Translations under genes and position numbers: made by a program
DNA from: Pampus argenteus
Lineage: Eukaryota; Chordata; Actinopteri; Scombriformes; Stromateidae
NCBI GenBank assembly: GCA_036937835.1
Contig: CM072866.1
Coordinates: forward strand, 15,904,501-15,968,500
Reading direction: 5' to 3'
DNA: 64,000 nucleotides
In this document: positions 37,797 to 52,200 of the stretch, in pieces
Position numbering within the stretch: position 1 is the stretch's first letter
Layout: each line of letters opens with the position of its first letter
The notes under the pieces: generated by a model
The model's input: the letters and a program-made list of their open reading frames with translations, nothing else
What the model was told of the DNA's origin: nothing
The model's database searches: none

Positions 37797-40700
37797 TGGC
37801 AATACAAAAACATATTGTCATTTCCATGATGTAGTGCTGTGTTTAAATGTCATCAAAGCACTAATTAATAACTATGTAATTCTCCATGGTTGAAAAGTAA
37901 CAGATGAAAAACCAGCCCGGTCAATTAAATTAATGGTCAGCTAAATGTGGAACGCATGTGCTCATCCAATTGTAAACACTTTGATTTACTTTGGGCATCA
38001 GCATTACCTCATCAATACTGTGTTAACAGACCATTACACTGTATATTCATTAATTTACTAAAGGAATATGAGGGCTAAATTAGTTGAAGAGAGATAAATG
38101 AATATTCAGTCTACCAATGCCGAAGCCATCAATCTATAAATAGATGCTTTAGACATGGGCCACATGTTTTAAGTGGTTTGAAATGAATGCAGAAGTGCAC
38201 CTTTTGTTAAAGCATTTTAGCTATGTGAGTTCTTGTCACATAAACTGAATCCTCACATGGTCTTCATGGTCATTGCTTCCCCAGAGCTGCTCATCCCATT
38301 AGTAAAAAATGAAAAAAAGCACATGTATTCATAGGTGAGTGCTTACTCCACCCACAGCAGCAGTTATCAGACAGCTGCAGAGCGCTCACAGCTGACCTGC
38401 TGACCACTAAAACTCTCAGACACTCTCCACGTGCTCCTGGGCATCCGAGACACATTGTACTCTACCAAGAGGGCTCTTATGGCAGTCTCAACACGTTTAG
38501 GTCATGAGTGGGTGAAATACTGGTGTGTGTGTGTGTGTGTGTGTGTTTTCAACTATGCCCAGTTGTATCTGAGGTCATGCAACAATTGAAAAACTTCATA
38601 TTTTTATGCTCTGATTCCAGCTTTTTAGTCAATATTTTAAGACTCAATAAAAAAACCCAATAATAATTGCAGCATTTCTGTACATGCATTTTATGACTGG
38701 CAATGTGGAGAGGGCTTTGGAACAGGATTTATCTTAATGTGTAATAAAAAACACTTTATTTTACATGTCAGTTTCTGCCCAATAATTTACTTTCCTGAAA
38801 ATAACTATTTAAGTTTTTCTTGCTTTAAAGAAAAAGAGAGGAAATCTATTGATATGAATTAAGAATTGAACAGGTAACTCAATAAATAAAAAATGAAAAT
38901 CTAAAAATTAAAGGGTTTCTTTTTTTTCTAATATGTATGGCATATTTATAGGGATTTTATTGATAAGGTTTTTGTTTGCTTTTTTGTTTTTCAAGGTTTT
39001 TGACATGTGAGGAAAGATGTGAAATCCAAATCAAGCAAAGTCTGATGAAGTACATATGGAGACATATGAACACATTATGCATTGTATGCAAAAAAAAAAA
39101 AAAAAAAAAATCACAAAACTTACCTCAATGAAAAAATATGCATGACCACACCTAAGATCCATTCTACAGACCGTCAGCCATACATCCTTCAGCCTCCATG
39201 TTAGCATGATTAAAGCATTCATGCTGCTCATGAGTATAATATAAATAATAAACATCTAGAATGAGAGAGAGAGAGTTTGGTGGGAAGGAAAGAGAGGGTA
39301 CAAGCAATTTGTGGAGGAGCATTCATCCAGTCCTTCTGCATGGGAAGATAATATCCTCCTATTACTTCAGCACAAAGCAGCACAGGTTTTCCATTAAGTG
39401 TACAACCACAGACTCCCCAGCCTCTTCACCAGACATTAACTCTGAGATTAAGTAAACCTCTATTTACATGCAGTAGCATTAGTGCATGCTGAATTTTTTT
39501 TTTACCAATTTTGGCATCATACAAGATAGGAAATTGCTTAAATTTGATGATAAAGATCAAAGGAACTGCTCATAATATCCTACACTTGACCTTGGGAGTA
39601 TATACTGTATGCAGACATATCTGGGAATCCTGATTTACTTATCTGCTTTTTTTCTAGTGTCTGCTCTAAGAGCCTGTATGTTAGTCAAACTGAAAAAATA
39701 AAAAAAATAAAATTCACTTTGTTTGACTTGTGTCTTTTTTAATCAAAATATACCTTTTTTCACAGCAGACACTTTGACTCTGTATAACAACATTCAACTT
39801 ACCGAAATATTGCAACAATAGAGCCACCCAGTGCAACAAAACTGAGCAAACTGTCAATCACAGTTGTCAATCAATACCCACACTACAGACATCAAAGCTA
39901 CTGATTCTCATAATCTTATGTAAATGTACTTAGTATTTCTGGAGGGAACTTGACGCTTTTTGACTGGGAGTCAATTGGAGCCAACATCTAGCGGCTGTCA
40001 TTGCTCTTTAAGGTACTTCCATATTGCTTCAGCCTCAAGCCACGGTAGTTGTTTTTGGTACCGACTGACAGTGTTAGAGCTGGTAATGTGACTAGTATAA
40101 TATCTGTGTGGGCGGGCACATTATAGAGAATTTAAAGTGAAAAGGGTACAGTAGTACGAAAACATTCAAAATCACATTTCACATCTGTAATAGTTTCTAA
40201 TTGGAAAATGCCTTAACAGCACAGTGGGTCTTCCCAAATGCTCAACATGAATAACGAGAAAGAAAACTTAAAACACTTATAATAAATAATAATAAAATAA
40301 TAAATACTTTGTATGCTTGTTGAAAAAGATGAAAAATGTTGTTACTATTTCCTAATGCAGGCTGACCATTTTTTCCTTTCTTCCATTTCCAGTTTTGTCT
40401 TGTAACTTGTGTTGCTATTGCTGGATAAATACAAGCCAAACATCAAGAAATGATCAGAGCTGATTACCATTTTGTATTATAATGAGCTTATACTTAATAT
40501 TTCAGTTCGACTGTAAGTGAAGTAGGCACCTTATAGCGCAGCAACCAGCGCTCCAAGATGTGAATGGTGCTAATTTTCCTTGAGTGTCTGATATATTGTT
40601 TGAATGACATTTGAATTCAGCTCCAGAATTGTTAAGAGGCCGTCGTTGTGTGTCGCACCGCGGCATCAATCACAGGAAATTCATTGAGTTTAATAGGTAT

Positions 40701-41075
40701 CGTGATGTTGGCGAGTTGCATTTTATAACAGGTGGCTAGTTGCTGATGTTCCCCCAAGGTGGCAGTTGGTGTCACAGGTGCTGCTTGCGCGCCACATCAC
40801 TCTGCTTCGGGGGGGGGGAATCATTGGTCGTGTTGGCAGAGAGTGCTGATCTGTCGAGGTGCATTATTCTTCTCATCGCATGTCACATCCCCCAACTTTA
40901 TCCCAGCATTGTCTCAAGTTCTCCCTTTCTGTTTCAGCGCAGCTTTCCATCATTGCTATCATCAACCACCAACATCACCTTCACCTTTCCCTCATTTCTT
41001 TGAGACGTTCTCTCTGACACAGACAGATCCCATTAACCTGACCTATGATTTGTCCTTAACTTTGACAATCAGTTG

Positions 41076-41137
<62 letters not shown>

Positions 41138-41138
41138 T
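41076..41138. repeat. Compound CA/GA microsatellite
   Basis: A CA run passes into a GA run with one ATA interruption. Confidence 0.9.
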
Positions 41139-41699
41139 ACAGGCACACACATTAAAAAATCTAAATTCACAAAACAATGTTGTTGAACAAGTTTTCATTT
41201 TTCTAATGTTTTGTGACAGGCACAGCCAGCAATGCAAAAAGAAAGAATGACCCCTGTCAAATAAAATGACAGATTGGCAGAATGATATTCCCCAAGGTTA
41301 AATATGTTATTTCATTCTTTGTTTATTTTGTACTTCTCCTCTTGCTCTTTTTCAGGTTAATGTGCAATCTTGTAGAAAATCCCTCTGGCATTCAGGTTAT
41401 ATTGTGTTGGTCTCAATTTCATGTTTTCATATACAGCAAGTTACCAGGCGTCTTTAGAGTTAGAAACACGTGATTGGATTTGAAGCGTATGGAGTCAGAT
41501 TGCTCAGGAGGTTTGAGGTTGCCTTATTTCTTGTTTTATCTCTCATGAGATTGAATTACTCTCCTGTTTATACTGAACTCCAACCAGCCTGCTGTTTCAA
41601 CTCAAAGCAAAGCAAAGCTCAGCACTAACGCAGCCACATTATTTGCCACTGACCCAATTAGATCCTGCATAGATCCTGCTATACATATTTCTCCCACTC

Positions 41700-41730
<31 letters not shown>

Positions 41731-43325
41731 CCTCCACATATTTTTCCTCTGCTCCTTTTGATGAATGGCTTTGCTTTTTAGGACAAATGACAGCTCAATG
41801 ATTTATCGTGCATGCTCTTTCACTCCTTCGTGCCTTCTCACTTATTTTTTTCTGTTTCAATTCTCACTCTGTAACTAGTAATATGCTACGTTTTCCTGAA
41901 TTTGACCCATCAGCATATTCCCATAAACTATGCCCAGAGGCAGGGCAGTGGGCATGTGCAAAATGGAGAGGTGAATGGATGGAGTGGGAAGGGGAGAGAC
42001 TAGCCAACTGCTCCAGATCAGGAGTGTGAAGGTGACTGCAGCGAACGAGCCACAGAGACAGAAATGAAAAGACAAAAAAAAAAAAAAAAAGAAAATATTT
42101 GCATTTGTTGAAAGATCCAACAGAGAGAATGTGCATGAAAATAAAAACAGCCTGAAACTGAGATAGACAGATAAGAGCAGGGAAATAGAGATAAAGAGCA
42201 GGAAGAGACATGAATTAAAAAGGTCTGATGTGAGAAATTGACAGGACTGATGCATAAAAAGGTGGATTGTGTGAGGATGTCAGAGCAATTTTCACAGCAA
42301 GAAATGCAATCAATGAACAAGACTTTAGATCTCAAAGTCCTTTCATACCCTCCCCACACTATCAAACAATAAGAATTTGTGTAAATGCAATACACAACAG
42401 CAGGAGAGTAAAACGGGGGCAAATTGAGATAGCAGTGATTGTAGCTAGTGCCCCGTAGCAGGACGTCATGCTGTGCTTAATGAGGCAACAGTGCAGGCAA
42501 TTAGTTCCTGATCTGACATTATCAGTCACCAATAAGTGAACACATCGTTAACTTTGAGGCCCCCCCTAATAGCCTGCACACATACAAACAGCACATGCAT
42601 TTCTACTTAAACACACAGTGCAAATGTCAATGTATATAATAAATGTTAAAAATGTTTCCCCTTTCACAGTAAACTTTGAATTATATTGGCCATTAGAATT
42701 AGCAATGGTCAAAGTATGTCTTTTCAAAAATGACACCTTATAGATATCGTTTTTCCCTGATTGGGCTGCATGCTGCTCAAAACTGCACCACTGCTTCCAG
42801 CTAATCCAAGACAACCACAAAAGTTGATTTTCCTCTTAAGTCAACAATTCAAAGGTCTGCACTCCATTGGGAGCTGACTGGTGTATGAAATGCGACATTA
42901 TTTCATTTCCTTGTCTTTTTCTGTGAAGGTAAGGGTGATTTAAGTTTCCACTGAACCGCTAAATAAGGGCTTCAGTTGGACGCACTAAGCATATTTGAGC
43001 ATCGCCGGGTTTGGATCGTAGTTTCTCATTGCAGCACTCCCAGCAGTTTTAGTTCTCTCATAAGCACAACCATTTTTTTTGCTCTACTTACTGGACTATC
43101 AGTTACTAGATTAAAATAGAGTTGCCTAAGTAGACAAACTATGAAACTGCAGAATATGTTTCACTAAAATGACAGGGTGGAAATGTGTTTTTGCAAATTT
43201 GCAATTTTACACATTTTAAAGCAAAGTATGACATTTATGAGAGTCATGGGTCATGCAGGAGGTTTGTCCAGTGAAGTGAGATAAAGTTCAGGTACTGACC
43301 ACTACAGAGCAAAGCATAATGCCAA

Positions 43326-43383
43326 GGACAGGAACAACAGAGCATGTATGGACAGGAACAACAGAGCATGTATGGACAGGAAC
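43326..43383. repeat. 24-bp tandem duplication
   Basis: The 24-base unit starting GGACAGGAACAACAGAGCAT is present twice without mismatch, followed by the first ten bases of a third copy. Confidence 0.9.
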
Positions 43384-46300
43384 TTCTCTGATATGACATT
43401 TATGTTACATTTATCCAAAGACGGATATCTGCTTCGAGGCTTGTGTGGATGATATCAATGATTGAGACAATGCTTAATCCCACTGGTCACAATAGTGGCT
43501 GTAAAAAAAATGAGTAAAATGTTACCTGATGGGAGTGGTCTGTTATAATTAATATGATAATTCCCCCATCCATAAGGCACGAGGGGTCACTGAATGATTT
43601 AATAAGTATGAAAATTATGTGAATCGTTTGCTGTGGCCTTTATAGTCACCACATCGCAATGTGAGATTTTGGACCATTATCATCAAAACACCAAATTAAG
43701 GAATATCTTTTCAATCTGTGTGTGTGTGTATATATGTTTTTAGATTCTGTTCAGTTTAGGCCTCTACTTAAATGCCCATATTTTGATGTGTAAAATAGTG
43801 ACACTAAAATATGCTAGTGCATGCTGGGGACTGCCAGTGACATAGTTTTAAATGTGTTCATAACAGGACCAGCATATATAAGAATTTTAATGACTGCGTA
43901 GGAGAAATAAGTTAATTCATTATACAACACATTATCCTACATATCACAATTGTGACCAACCATATAACACACCTTTTCACCTGCTTTTCCATGAAAATGT
44001 AAAATAAATATTGATTGATTATTGATTTGGATATTTTCATTTCTGAGAAAATTTTGGTTAAATGGGTTAAGACAATTTTCAACCTTGTTCATAGATTAAA
44101 TTTAAAGAGTCCTCACAGCAAAGAGTAGTGAGCATGTTTGGGACAAGTCGGCACACAATAAACAGTGCAGCGTTCAATAGGAAATAGCTCCAGGGACCTG
44201 AAATCCCTCTAATCCTTTGCCTGACTTAACTAACAAACAGCGGTCCATCAGCAAACTCGTCAGTTAGGAAGCGCTCTGCAATGGGAGGGATGGACAGTAC
44301 AAAGTACACACACACACACACACTGACTTGCCAATGTGAGAAAGTGTTACAAAAAATCAAAAACCTCAAAAAGAGAAAACTCTCTGGCGACATTTAACAT
44401 AACATTTAATATATAGACATATATATTATTATATTAGATATAAACATCAGTATATGACTTTTATCTACTTCTTAAGCCAATTAACTTCTTGAACCTTGAA
44501 TGAATTTTCTCCTCCATCTGAAATTCATCTTTTTTCACACTTATAGCCAAAATATATACCGTACATCTTTATTTGCTTCTCGCTAATGATTCAACATTAT
44601 GTTTTGTCTTAATTTTCTGAACGTCAAGCACATCATTTTATCCACACTACCATCAAATTCAGCATCACATGTCTCTTAAGTGCATAGGTTCTCTCTAGTT
44701 GTGCTTCCCCAAAACAAAACAAATTGTACTCTTTGCTTGTAACACACACATTCATACAATAAATGCTTAGAGATACTACCTGCACAATTTGTCTGTAAAT
44801 ACACTTTCTTGAGTCTCTTGTTGCTTTCCACTTTGAGGCTATATTGATGCTTCGCTCATTTTCTCATCACCTCCAGTTTGTCATGAGAAGTAGTACTTTT
44901 TAAAAAGGGACATATTGTTTCATACTGACTCATCTTCTCGTTGCTTCAGTTTCTGTCCTGATATATGATATGATAAAAAGAGAGCTGAATACAGCACTAT
45001 AGGCATGGTAATTGGTCAAAACCAACTCATCAGGGTTTGTAGGGGGTGCCAATTAACATGTATAAAGCAACATTCAACCCATAGTGATGTTGTGGATCCA
45101 ACTGAGAAACTATAAACAATTAATGTTAATGTTATCCTTCACTTTATGTTCCCTTGTCCTTGTCCATTTGTGTGCATTGTCTGGCCAGAAAGGTATAAAT
45201 GTTCCCCTTTGTCTGTGTCAGTCACTTAACTCTGTCTTCATGCATGTAACCTTGCGTCTGATTTGGACATCACAGGCTAGAAAGCTGCATTATTTTGTTC
45301 TGTCAAGTTTGGACATTAAATTTGGTTACATAAAACCTTTGATGTGTCATAGTGCCTGACTTACTTGGTTCCTCACATTACTGTAAACCTTGGAATAATG
45401 TCTATAAATTGAAATAAACATTTGTTGATTTGAACAGTGCTTATCTGTGTATCTGTGTGCTTGTAAAGGTGGAACCACAGGGTGGTCGATCGGGCTTGAA
45501 AAGGTTTCGTGGTTTTACATGTTGAATCTGAAGTCGTTTGAGCTAAACTACTTCAGTAATTAAATAGAGGTTATAACATACGCAGAATTCGCAGCTCTGC
45601 AGGAGGACAGTATCGTTGTCCTCTTCGTTCTTCAGGACAGTGGCAGCCAGTTACGTCTCTAATCCAGACATATTTATCTGGATAATCACCTTTCGTTGTA
45701 TAATCCCCAAGTTAGGTACGCCTTCATACACCTCACTCATCCATCCAAGACAAACAAGGGGAACAATCAGATTACTGTTACTGTTTCTTTCTGGTGTCTG
45801 CTGAAGGTAAGGTTGCATTTTGTCGTACTAATTATTTATACTGAAGTGCCAACTTCCTTTTCATAATGCTGCTTAATAATTCAAAGCAACTGGAGTCAGC
45901 CACGGTTCATTTGTAGAGCGTCTTTCACACAGCATGTTTCAGACAGCCCACTCACACTCTAGTGAGACTGACAGGTGTCTCATCTCTGCTATAATATTTG
46001 ATTATGTGGATTTCGAGTATATTTTGCTGTACAAGCCAACAGATGGCCAGCCCACTGTTTGCATTTGTTTTGGGTCAATATTTGTGCCACTGTTGCTTGC
46101 TACAAGGCAGTCATATCAACAGACTTACTCAAAGCGTCTCTGCTGCGCTAGTATCAGTCTGGCCTCCAGAAATACAAGGAAGAGGTTGTAATTAGACACG
46201 AATTATACAACGAAGTAACAAGGCTTTTTGTCATAAATGAAGAGACATAGATGGAAAACAATGAATGACAAAAACAACCAATCCTCACTCTTTGTTCCCT

Positions 46301-46844
46301 CCTATCTGCGCTGTCTCATTTCAGAGCTATGTCACAAAATCAGTGCTGGGGGGGGTTGGGTTGGTGTGAGATGGAGAGGTGTTATGTTAGGTGAAGATAA
46401 GATGGAGTGCCAGACCCGATAACATTACTACTGGTTGTTTATGGATCAGTCACAGGCTTGGTTTGGTCCGCTGGGATTGATTGTCTTCTGACTGGACAGC
46501 AGGCAAATAGAAGGATAAAGCAAAAACAAAAACAAAGAGAAAACAGACGGGAGAGAACAAAGAGGGTTCACATGAACTCGCAGTAAATCTGAGAGCAGCA
46601 CTGTGATTCTTTCTTAATATGCTGTGGGGGGAGGGGAGGGTTACATCTGTCTGTGTACCTGTTCATTTATCTCCATTAAAACAACGACACGTGGTGTAAA
46701 TGTAAGCCGCAAGCTCAAGAACAAGTGATTCAATGTTGTCAATTTTCCACAAACTATGCATGATGAAAAACATTAAGTGCTCCAGAAGTATGAGGTCATT
46801 TATGTTGCCTTTACATGTTCTTCATAGCTTGTGATCGCTGCATA

Positions 46845-47222
46845 CCAGTAAAATAAGTAAAATATTACTTAAGTAAAATGATTAGTTTGAAAAGTACTCA
46901 TTATGCAAACAGTCCCCTCTCACTGTTATATTTATTCTATATATCGTATACAGATATATAGCACCTGTAACAAGTATTCTCTATTCTTGAATTTGTCATA
47001 TTTTGTTAAAGACAATGAATTAAAGAGGATTTAATGTGGATGACACTCAGATATCTACCAACTGATCTACATTTATTACAAATGCAAGACATAAAACATT
47101 ATCTGGAATAAAAAGTACAATATTTTCCTCTAAATGTAGTACAGTGGAAGAATAAAGCATAAAATAGAAATACTCAAGTAGAAACACCTTAAAATTGCTT
47201 GAGTAAATGTACTTACTTAGTA
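46845..47222. repeat. Teleost interspersed repeat of the TACTTAAGTAAA type
   Basis: The start (AATATTACTTAAGTAAAATG, AAAAGTACTCATTATGCAAA) and the end (AAAAAGTACAATATTTTCCT, AGAAATACTCAAGTAGAAAC, GAGTAAATGTACTTACTTAG) match in order a repeat I know from many percomorph genomes. Related fragments lie at about 53010-53160 and, in inverse orientation, at 29440-29520. Confidence 0.6.
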
Positions 47223-47653
47223 GCCCCCCACACACACACACACATACACACACACACACATTTCTGCCTTAATTGATAGTTAGATCTTGTCGCCACTCCT
47301 CCATACAAACTTCACCACATTAGTTCGATACCCTATTTTCATGAGCCCATATTTACAATACAATACGTGACAGTACAGCAACATGACTCATCACCATACA
47401 GTGGTCATGAGTGTGACTCACTTGATGTTTTGCGCTATTCATCCTTGTATAAAGCCCTACTAATAGCAACATGATTTAGTTACTCTCCAAAAAGCACCAT
47501 GATTCACAAACAGCAATGCTTGTGTATTGTGTATCACTGTAGTTTATTTTTTGATGCAGATACACATTCAGATGGAGAAAAACATTTTTCGGTTATTAAA
47601 ATAGCAGATTAAGCGGATCATGCAGCCTTGGTGGAATAATTTGAGTGTCTTTC

Positions 47654-47658
<5 letters not shown>

Positions 47659-47695
<37 letters not shown>
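47659..47695. repeat. TG microsatellite
   Basis: A pure TG tract about 1.5 kb upstream of the cabp4 start. Confidence 0.9.
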
Positions 47696-47698
<3 letters not shown>

Positions 47699-49213
47699 AG
47701 CATGCAGGGCTTGTTTGTGTGACAAAGACAATGAATCTCAGCGCCCTTCACTCCAGTGTCTCTTGTGAAATATATTTAGAATTTCCATTCAGTGTTTAAC
47801 CCCTAACGCTCCAGCCAGGCCCATTCAAGTCCTACCACAGCATTGCAGCGTTCAAGTGCAGCCCCTCTCCATCATCAGCTATGTTAGGTGTGTTTGTTTT
47901 AGCCCAGTCCACCTGGCCCTCCATTTCATTACTTCAATTAACGTGATTAGGATCTAAAATTGCTTGTGTCGGCTCGGTGATTGACAGCAATTGGCCACTT
48001 AGGGAGGAGAGCTGCAGACACACAGTGCTGCTCAATGACTTGTATTGTGAAAGCCACGTGTGTGTGTGTACAGTTTGTGCATGTGAATGTGTGTGTGCTT
48101 GTTTACCCTGACGGGAGTTGTGTTCACTGCAGAAGAGAGCAATTATTCAGTTGTTATAGAAAACCCAGATTATCTTGCTTTACCCACATGTGCAATGTTA
48201 ATGTTTGGGTGTGTCTGTCTGCTAATCTATCTGCTATCTTTCATTTAACGCAGAATTTATCATTAGCTGCATAAATGTATTTCTATTAATACATATTTCT
48301 ATACTACTTGCACAGTTCAGTATAGACATACTATATACATACAGTGCACTTTTTTTTAAGCATGTCACAACTGTACTCATGTGGACATGACAAATTCCTC
48401 CCTTCTCCATCCAAACAGCTTAACATGCACCAAACGTGTTGCAATCAGCATGTACCACATACACACTCGGGTGAAAGCGTGACAGACAGGCAATCACTAC
48501 TCAGTCATGGCACGTTTTGTTCAACCCAGTGGGAGCTGGGAATGCATCTCGGTCGGCGGAGGCACATTAAACGATCAAGCGTAATTTCGAGGACTGCCTG
48601 TCTCTTCTCATTACGGCCTTGTGGTCTAAACGCCATGAGTAGCCACCGCTGCAGCAGATCTCGGGTATTTGTCTTTGCACCACTTTAGTGGTAATGTGAG
48701 ATGGTGGAGTGAGGCATCATGGTCATAGCACATCAATGACAAGTCCAGCCGTTCAACATCAGGCGCTGATAGTTAAAACAGCAGAGGTCCATGAGAGAAC
48801 ACTGATCTGCCCCTAAAAACATTGTTCTCTTGTTCATCTTCCTCCTTCTGTTTCATTCATCTCTGCTGTCTTGAGCTTTCCATCCACTCCTGTTCTCTGC
48901 ATATTGTTCATACACTATTTAATTTTATTGTTTAGGTGTGAGTCCTGCAGTTCAAATCAATCTTTTTCTTAATTCCTCTTCCCTCGGTATTCAGAGATTT
49001 AACAGTATCATTTCTTCATGTCTTCATTCACAGTGATAATTGTGTTTTTGGCTTACTCTTCGATTAAGTTGCCAAAAAAAAAAAAAAAAGTCTGTTGCCA
49101 GTGTTTTTTGCAACCAGACTTCTTTGTCTGCCTTCACTGTTTCATTAGGAGGATGCGTGTCTTTTCTCAGTGCTCTGATCCCTCTCCACATCTATCTTTT
49201 TCTCACAGCCAGG

Positions 49214-52200
49214 ATGTCTCTGAAAAGTGCAAAGGGAGGAGCAGAGAGTAGACCATCATCTGCTGCCAGGTCAGTAAGATCTGACTTAAGTTGGAGGACA
49301 AAGAAAGTATTGAGTGGATATAAGCATAAAGTCTAACTAAAAAAAAGTTAACTAAAAACTCGATCAAACCTTAAACATGTACTAAGCCTTTTTTTCTGTA
49401 AACAAATTTGGAGATACACAACACACATTAATTAATAGAAAGACAGTCTCATTGGAGATGATTTAGTGTGCTTTATTATTTGGTTGTTGTTTATAATACA
49501 TTTTAAAAATGTATTAATTTTAATTACAGTTAGTGCACTTTAAATTGATTAAGGCTTCTTTCTCTCCAAGCATGTCTGCACGAGGGGGAAGGGGCGCAGC
49601 TGCTGGCAGATCGCCCGCTTCTGGGAGATTCAAAAACAAGGCCCTTCAGCTCAGCCTCTCCAAGAAATTCTGGTTATTATCATTTCTGTTTTTTAATCAA
49701 CATTGATTAGGACAAGGGGAGTGGGTTGTGTAGATTTGTGCACCCAATTAGTGCCATCGATTGGTACAAGCCTTCAGAATTTCAAATTTCCTTTTCAGAA
49801 ATGCTTCCTCCCTTCGTTCCTATCTCTAATGACTGACATAATGACTGATGCTAGTTGAATAGATTGCTGACATTTTTTAATCATTTCAATCAAGCTAGGC
49901 TTTTTTTTTTTTTTTCAAGGGTAGATTGAATAACACCGTTCTAAAAATATTACCAAGAAGGCATTTAAGTGTGTTTGTTAAAATAAGTTATGAGTGGAAA
50001 TCATAAGCCTGGCTATAATGACGACAGCTCTCAACACTTGGCACGCAAATGCACACTTCACAGCTCAAAGTCACAGTCTCCGTCAGCCCAGGGGAAGGGC
50101 TCTGGTGACGACGATGCTCGTCGGCGCAGTAAAAGGAACCTCAGCAACAACTCAGCAGTGGCCGCCGCCTACATCTCCTTCCTCAATAAATTCTTTGGAC
50201 AGGTCAGTTCAACAGCACATTGCTGTTTATACACACATGCATGTTGCCGTGACCTTGACATATTTTTTTGGTTGATGATTTTATCCACTTAAGGTCGCTT
50301 TTATACTGCACATTTTTTTGGGCCGTCTGAGATGAAAGTCGACAACCACGAGAGAAAAATGGTGAAATCTTTGGTGTTGCATCACACTGTGAGAAATGTG
50401 CACTGACTGATTTGGAACTTTGGCAGCCTAACGCAGCCTGCAGCAACATATTAACGGTGTGAGAAATGTAGCAGCAAATTCTTACAACATGACTGATGCT
50501 ATGATTTCTACAAAGAAACCAATCAGAAATCTAAATTAAAGGATACAGAATACATTGGCTGCCATTTTTTGGATAAAGTCCAGGCGAAAAACATTCCTAT
50601 TCACCTTAATGCATCCATGTGAAACACAAATCAAAATGACAAAAAGTAAAGCATCTTCCATCGATGTAGCTCTGATTTCATATACTTTTTTCAGTTTACA
50701 TTGTAGATGATGATTCATCACGCAATGCCTCAAATTGATAACCTTGAGTCTCCCACTCCAGTCACAGAAGCATGTAGCCTATATGCTAAGGAAAGGTGCT
50801 TCAGTGCTTCATTAATCTCCTATAGCATAGGGTACACACTCCACTATCTTTTACAAAAGGAATAAAAGTAGAATAGTGATGAGTTTGATGCAGAGCAGTT
50901 TTCAGGAAAAAAAAAACAAATAATAAGAAAGTGGAGGTTTACAGACTGAGTCCAAGCCAAAAGACTTTAAAGTTACACAGAGTGGCGTCAGAAAATGGAT
51001 CCATTTGTTCAGCGGAATCAAAGTGGTAACTGTTGATTGAAAACATAAACAATGGTTGTGTGCTATTTGCGGTTAAACACAGCTATCCTAAAATTAAAAC
51101 ACCGTTTGTAAACTAGTAATTACGCATACAGAACAGATCAAATGGCCATGAAAAGTGGACATCATTACCTACCTCTGTTTATTCACAGTAATCTTTTTTT
51201 TAATCTATTTATGTTTTTTGTTTTTGTTTTTTTGTATTTAAGGTTGACTGTTTTGTGTAACATACACTGTCCATATATCTGTTTGGTTCTTTGTTATCTT
51301 ATTATTGCCTCAACATAAATGTTTTTCTATGGAAATAAAATTTGATGTAACTGTACCATAGTAATGATAGAAATGTATTAGTTAGATCAAGGGCCTTTTG
51401 TTTGTGTTTTTGTTGTTATATTTGTTTTTTTTATTTTTGTGTAATGCACCTTTAAAAAGTACTTTGATGGTTATTGTTACTCATAATGAATCCTTTTCAT
51501 CCCGGAGACCCTGGTAAAACCATAGGCAGAGCCAAAGGCTTTTCTATAAATGCCTTCATCTCAGGAGAGGGATTTACTGTAAAAGATAACAGCTAAAGCT
51601 ACACCAGAGGGAGTTTTGTGCCTATGAACATTTTAATAGTGTTTCACAACTAGATTTCCTAATGACTAATAGGATTGTTACATTGTTTTTTTTTTAAGCC
51701 AATTCATGGGAAATGAAAACTGTTTCACAATGACCTTGGGCTACTCACCTGCCATGACTGATCTGCTTTGCCCTCCTGTGACAGTCCCCTGTTTGAATGT
51801 TTCTAGTAACCAGGTACAGTAGAGGGGTCGTGTTGTATCCGACTACAGGACAAAGGACACCTGCCTTGAGACTGAAGCATGGATGCCATCCATCCTGAAG
51901 CGTTCCTAATCCCTGCCTCAACACAAGCATTAATAACCCCAAAGCAAGGTTCACTGTTAGGTCTTATTACTGGGGGCAACTGTGAAGGCTGGGAGAGACA
52001 AACAGCAAAAAAACCCCCAAAAAATAAAAAACAATTGCATTCACATATCAGATAGAAAAATATAAAAATGGACTGAGGGAAAGAACATTTTTGCATATAC
52101 TGAAACCGTATGGCAGTTTTCAAGCGTTTTCTCCTCCTGAGGAGCGTACTGTATGTGTTCATGTGAAGTGTCCACATACCTCTCACATGTGTCCAGGCGT

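Larger units (their letters stand above)
34032..49213. other. 15-kb divergent intergenic region between doc2 and cabp4
   Basis: No convincing coding exon was found on either strand. It must hold the 5' non-coding exon(s) and promoter of doc2 (splice acceptor at 34032) and of cabp4 (acceptor ending at 49208). It contains the repeat at 35325-35600, TG runs at 37026-37078, 38522-38547 and 47659-47695, a candidate solo LTR at 37434-37796, CA/GA at 41076-41138, a 24-bp tandem duplication at 43326-43383, and a degenerate repeat at 46845-47222. The block 37850-38200 is AT-rich with many TAAT motifs. Confidence 0.55.

Noticed and set aside
40759..41076. 105-codon plus-strand frame upstream of cabp4
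   Set aside because: Overlapping frames are equally open, no splice pair or similarity is seen, and it ends at a CA/GA repeat.
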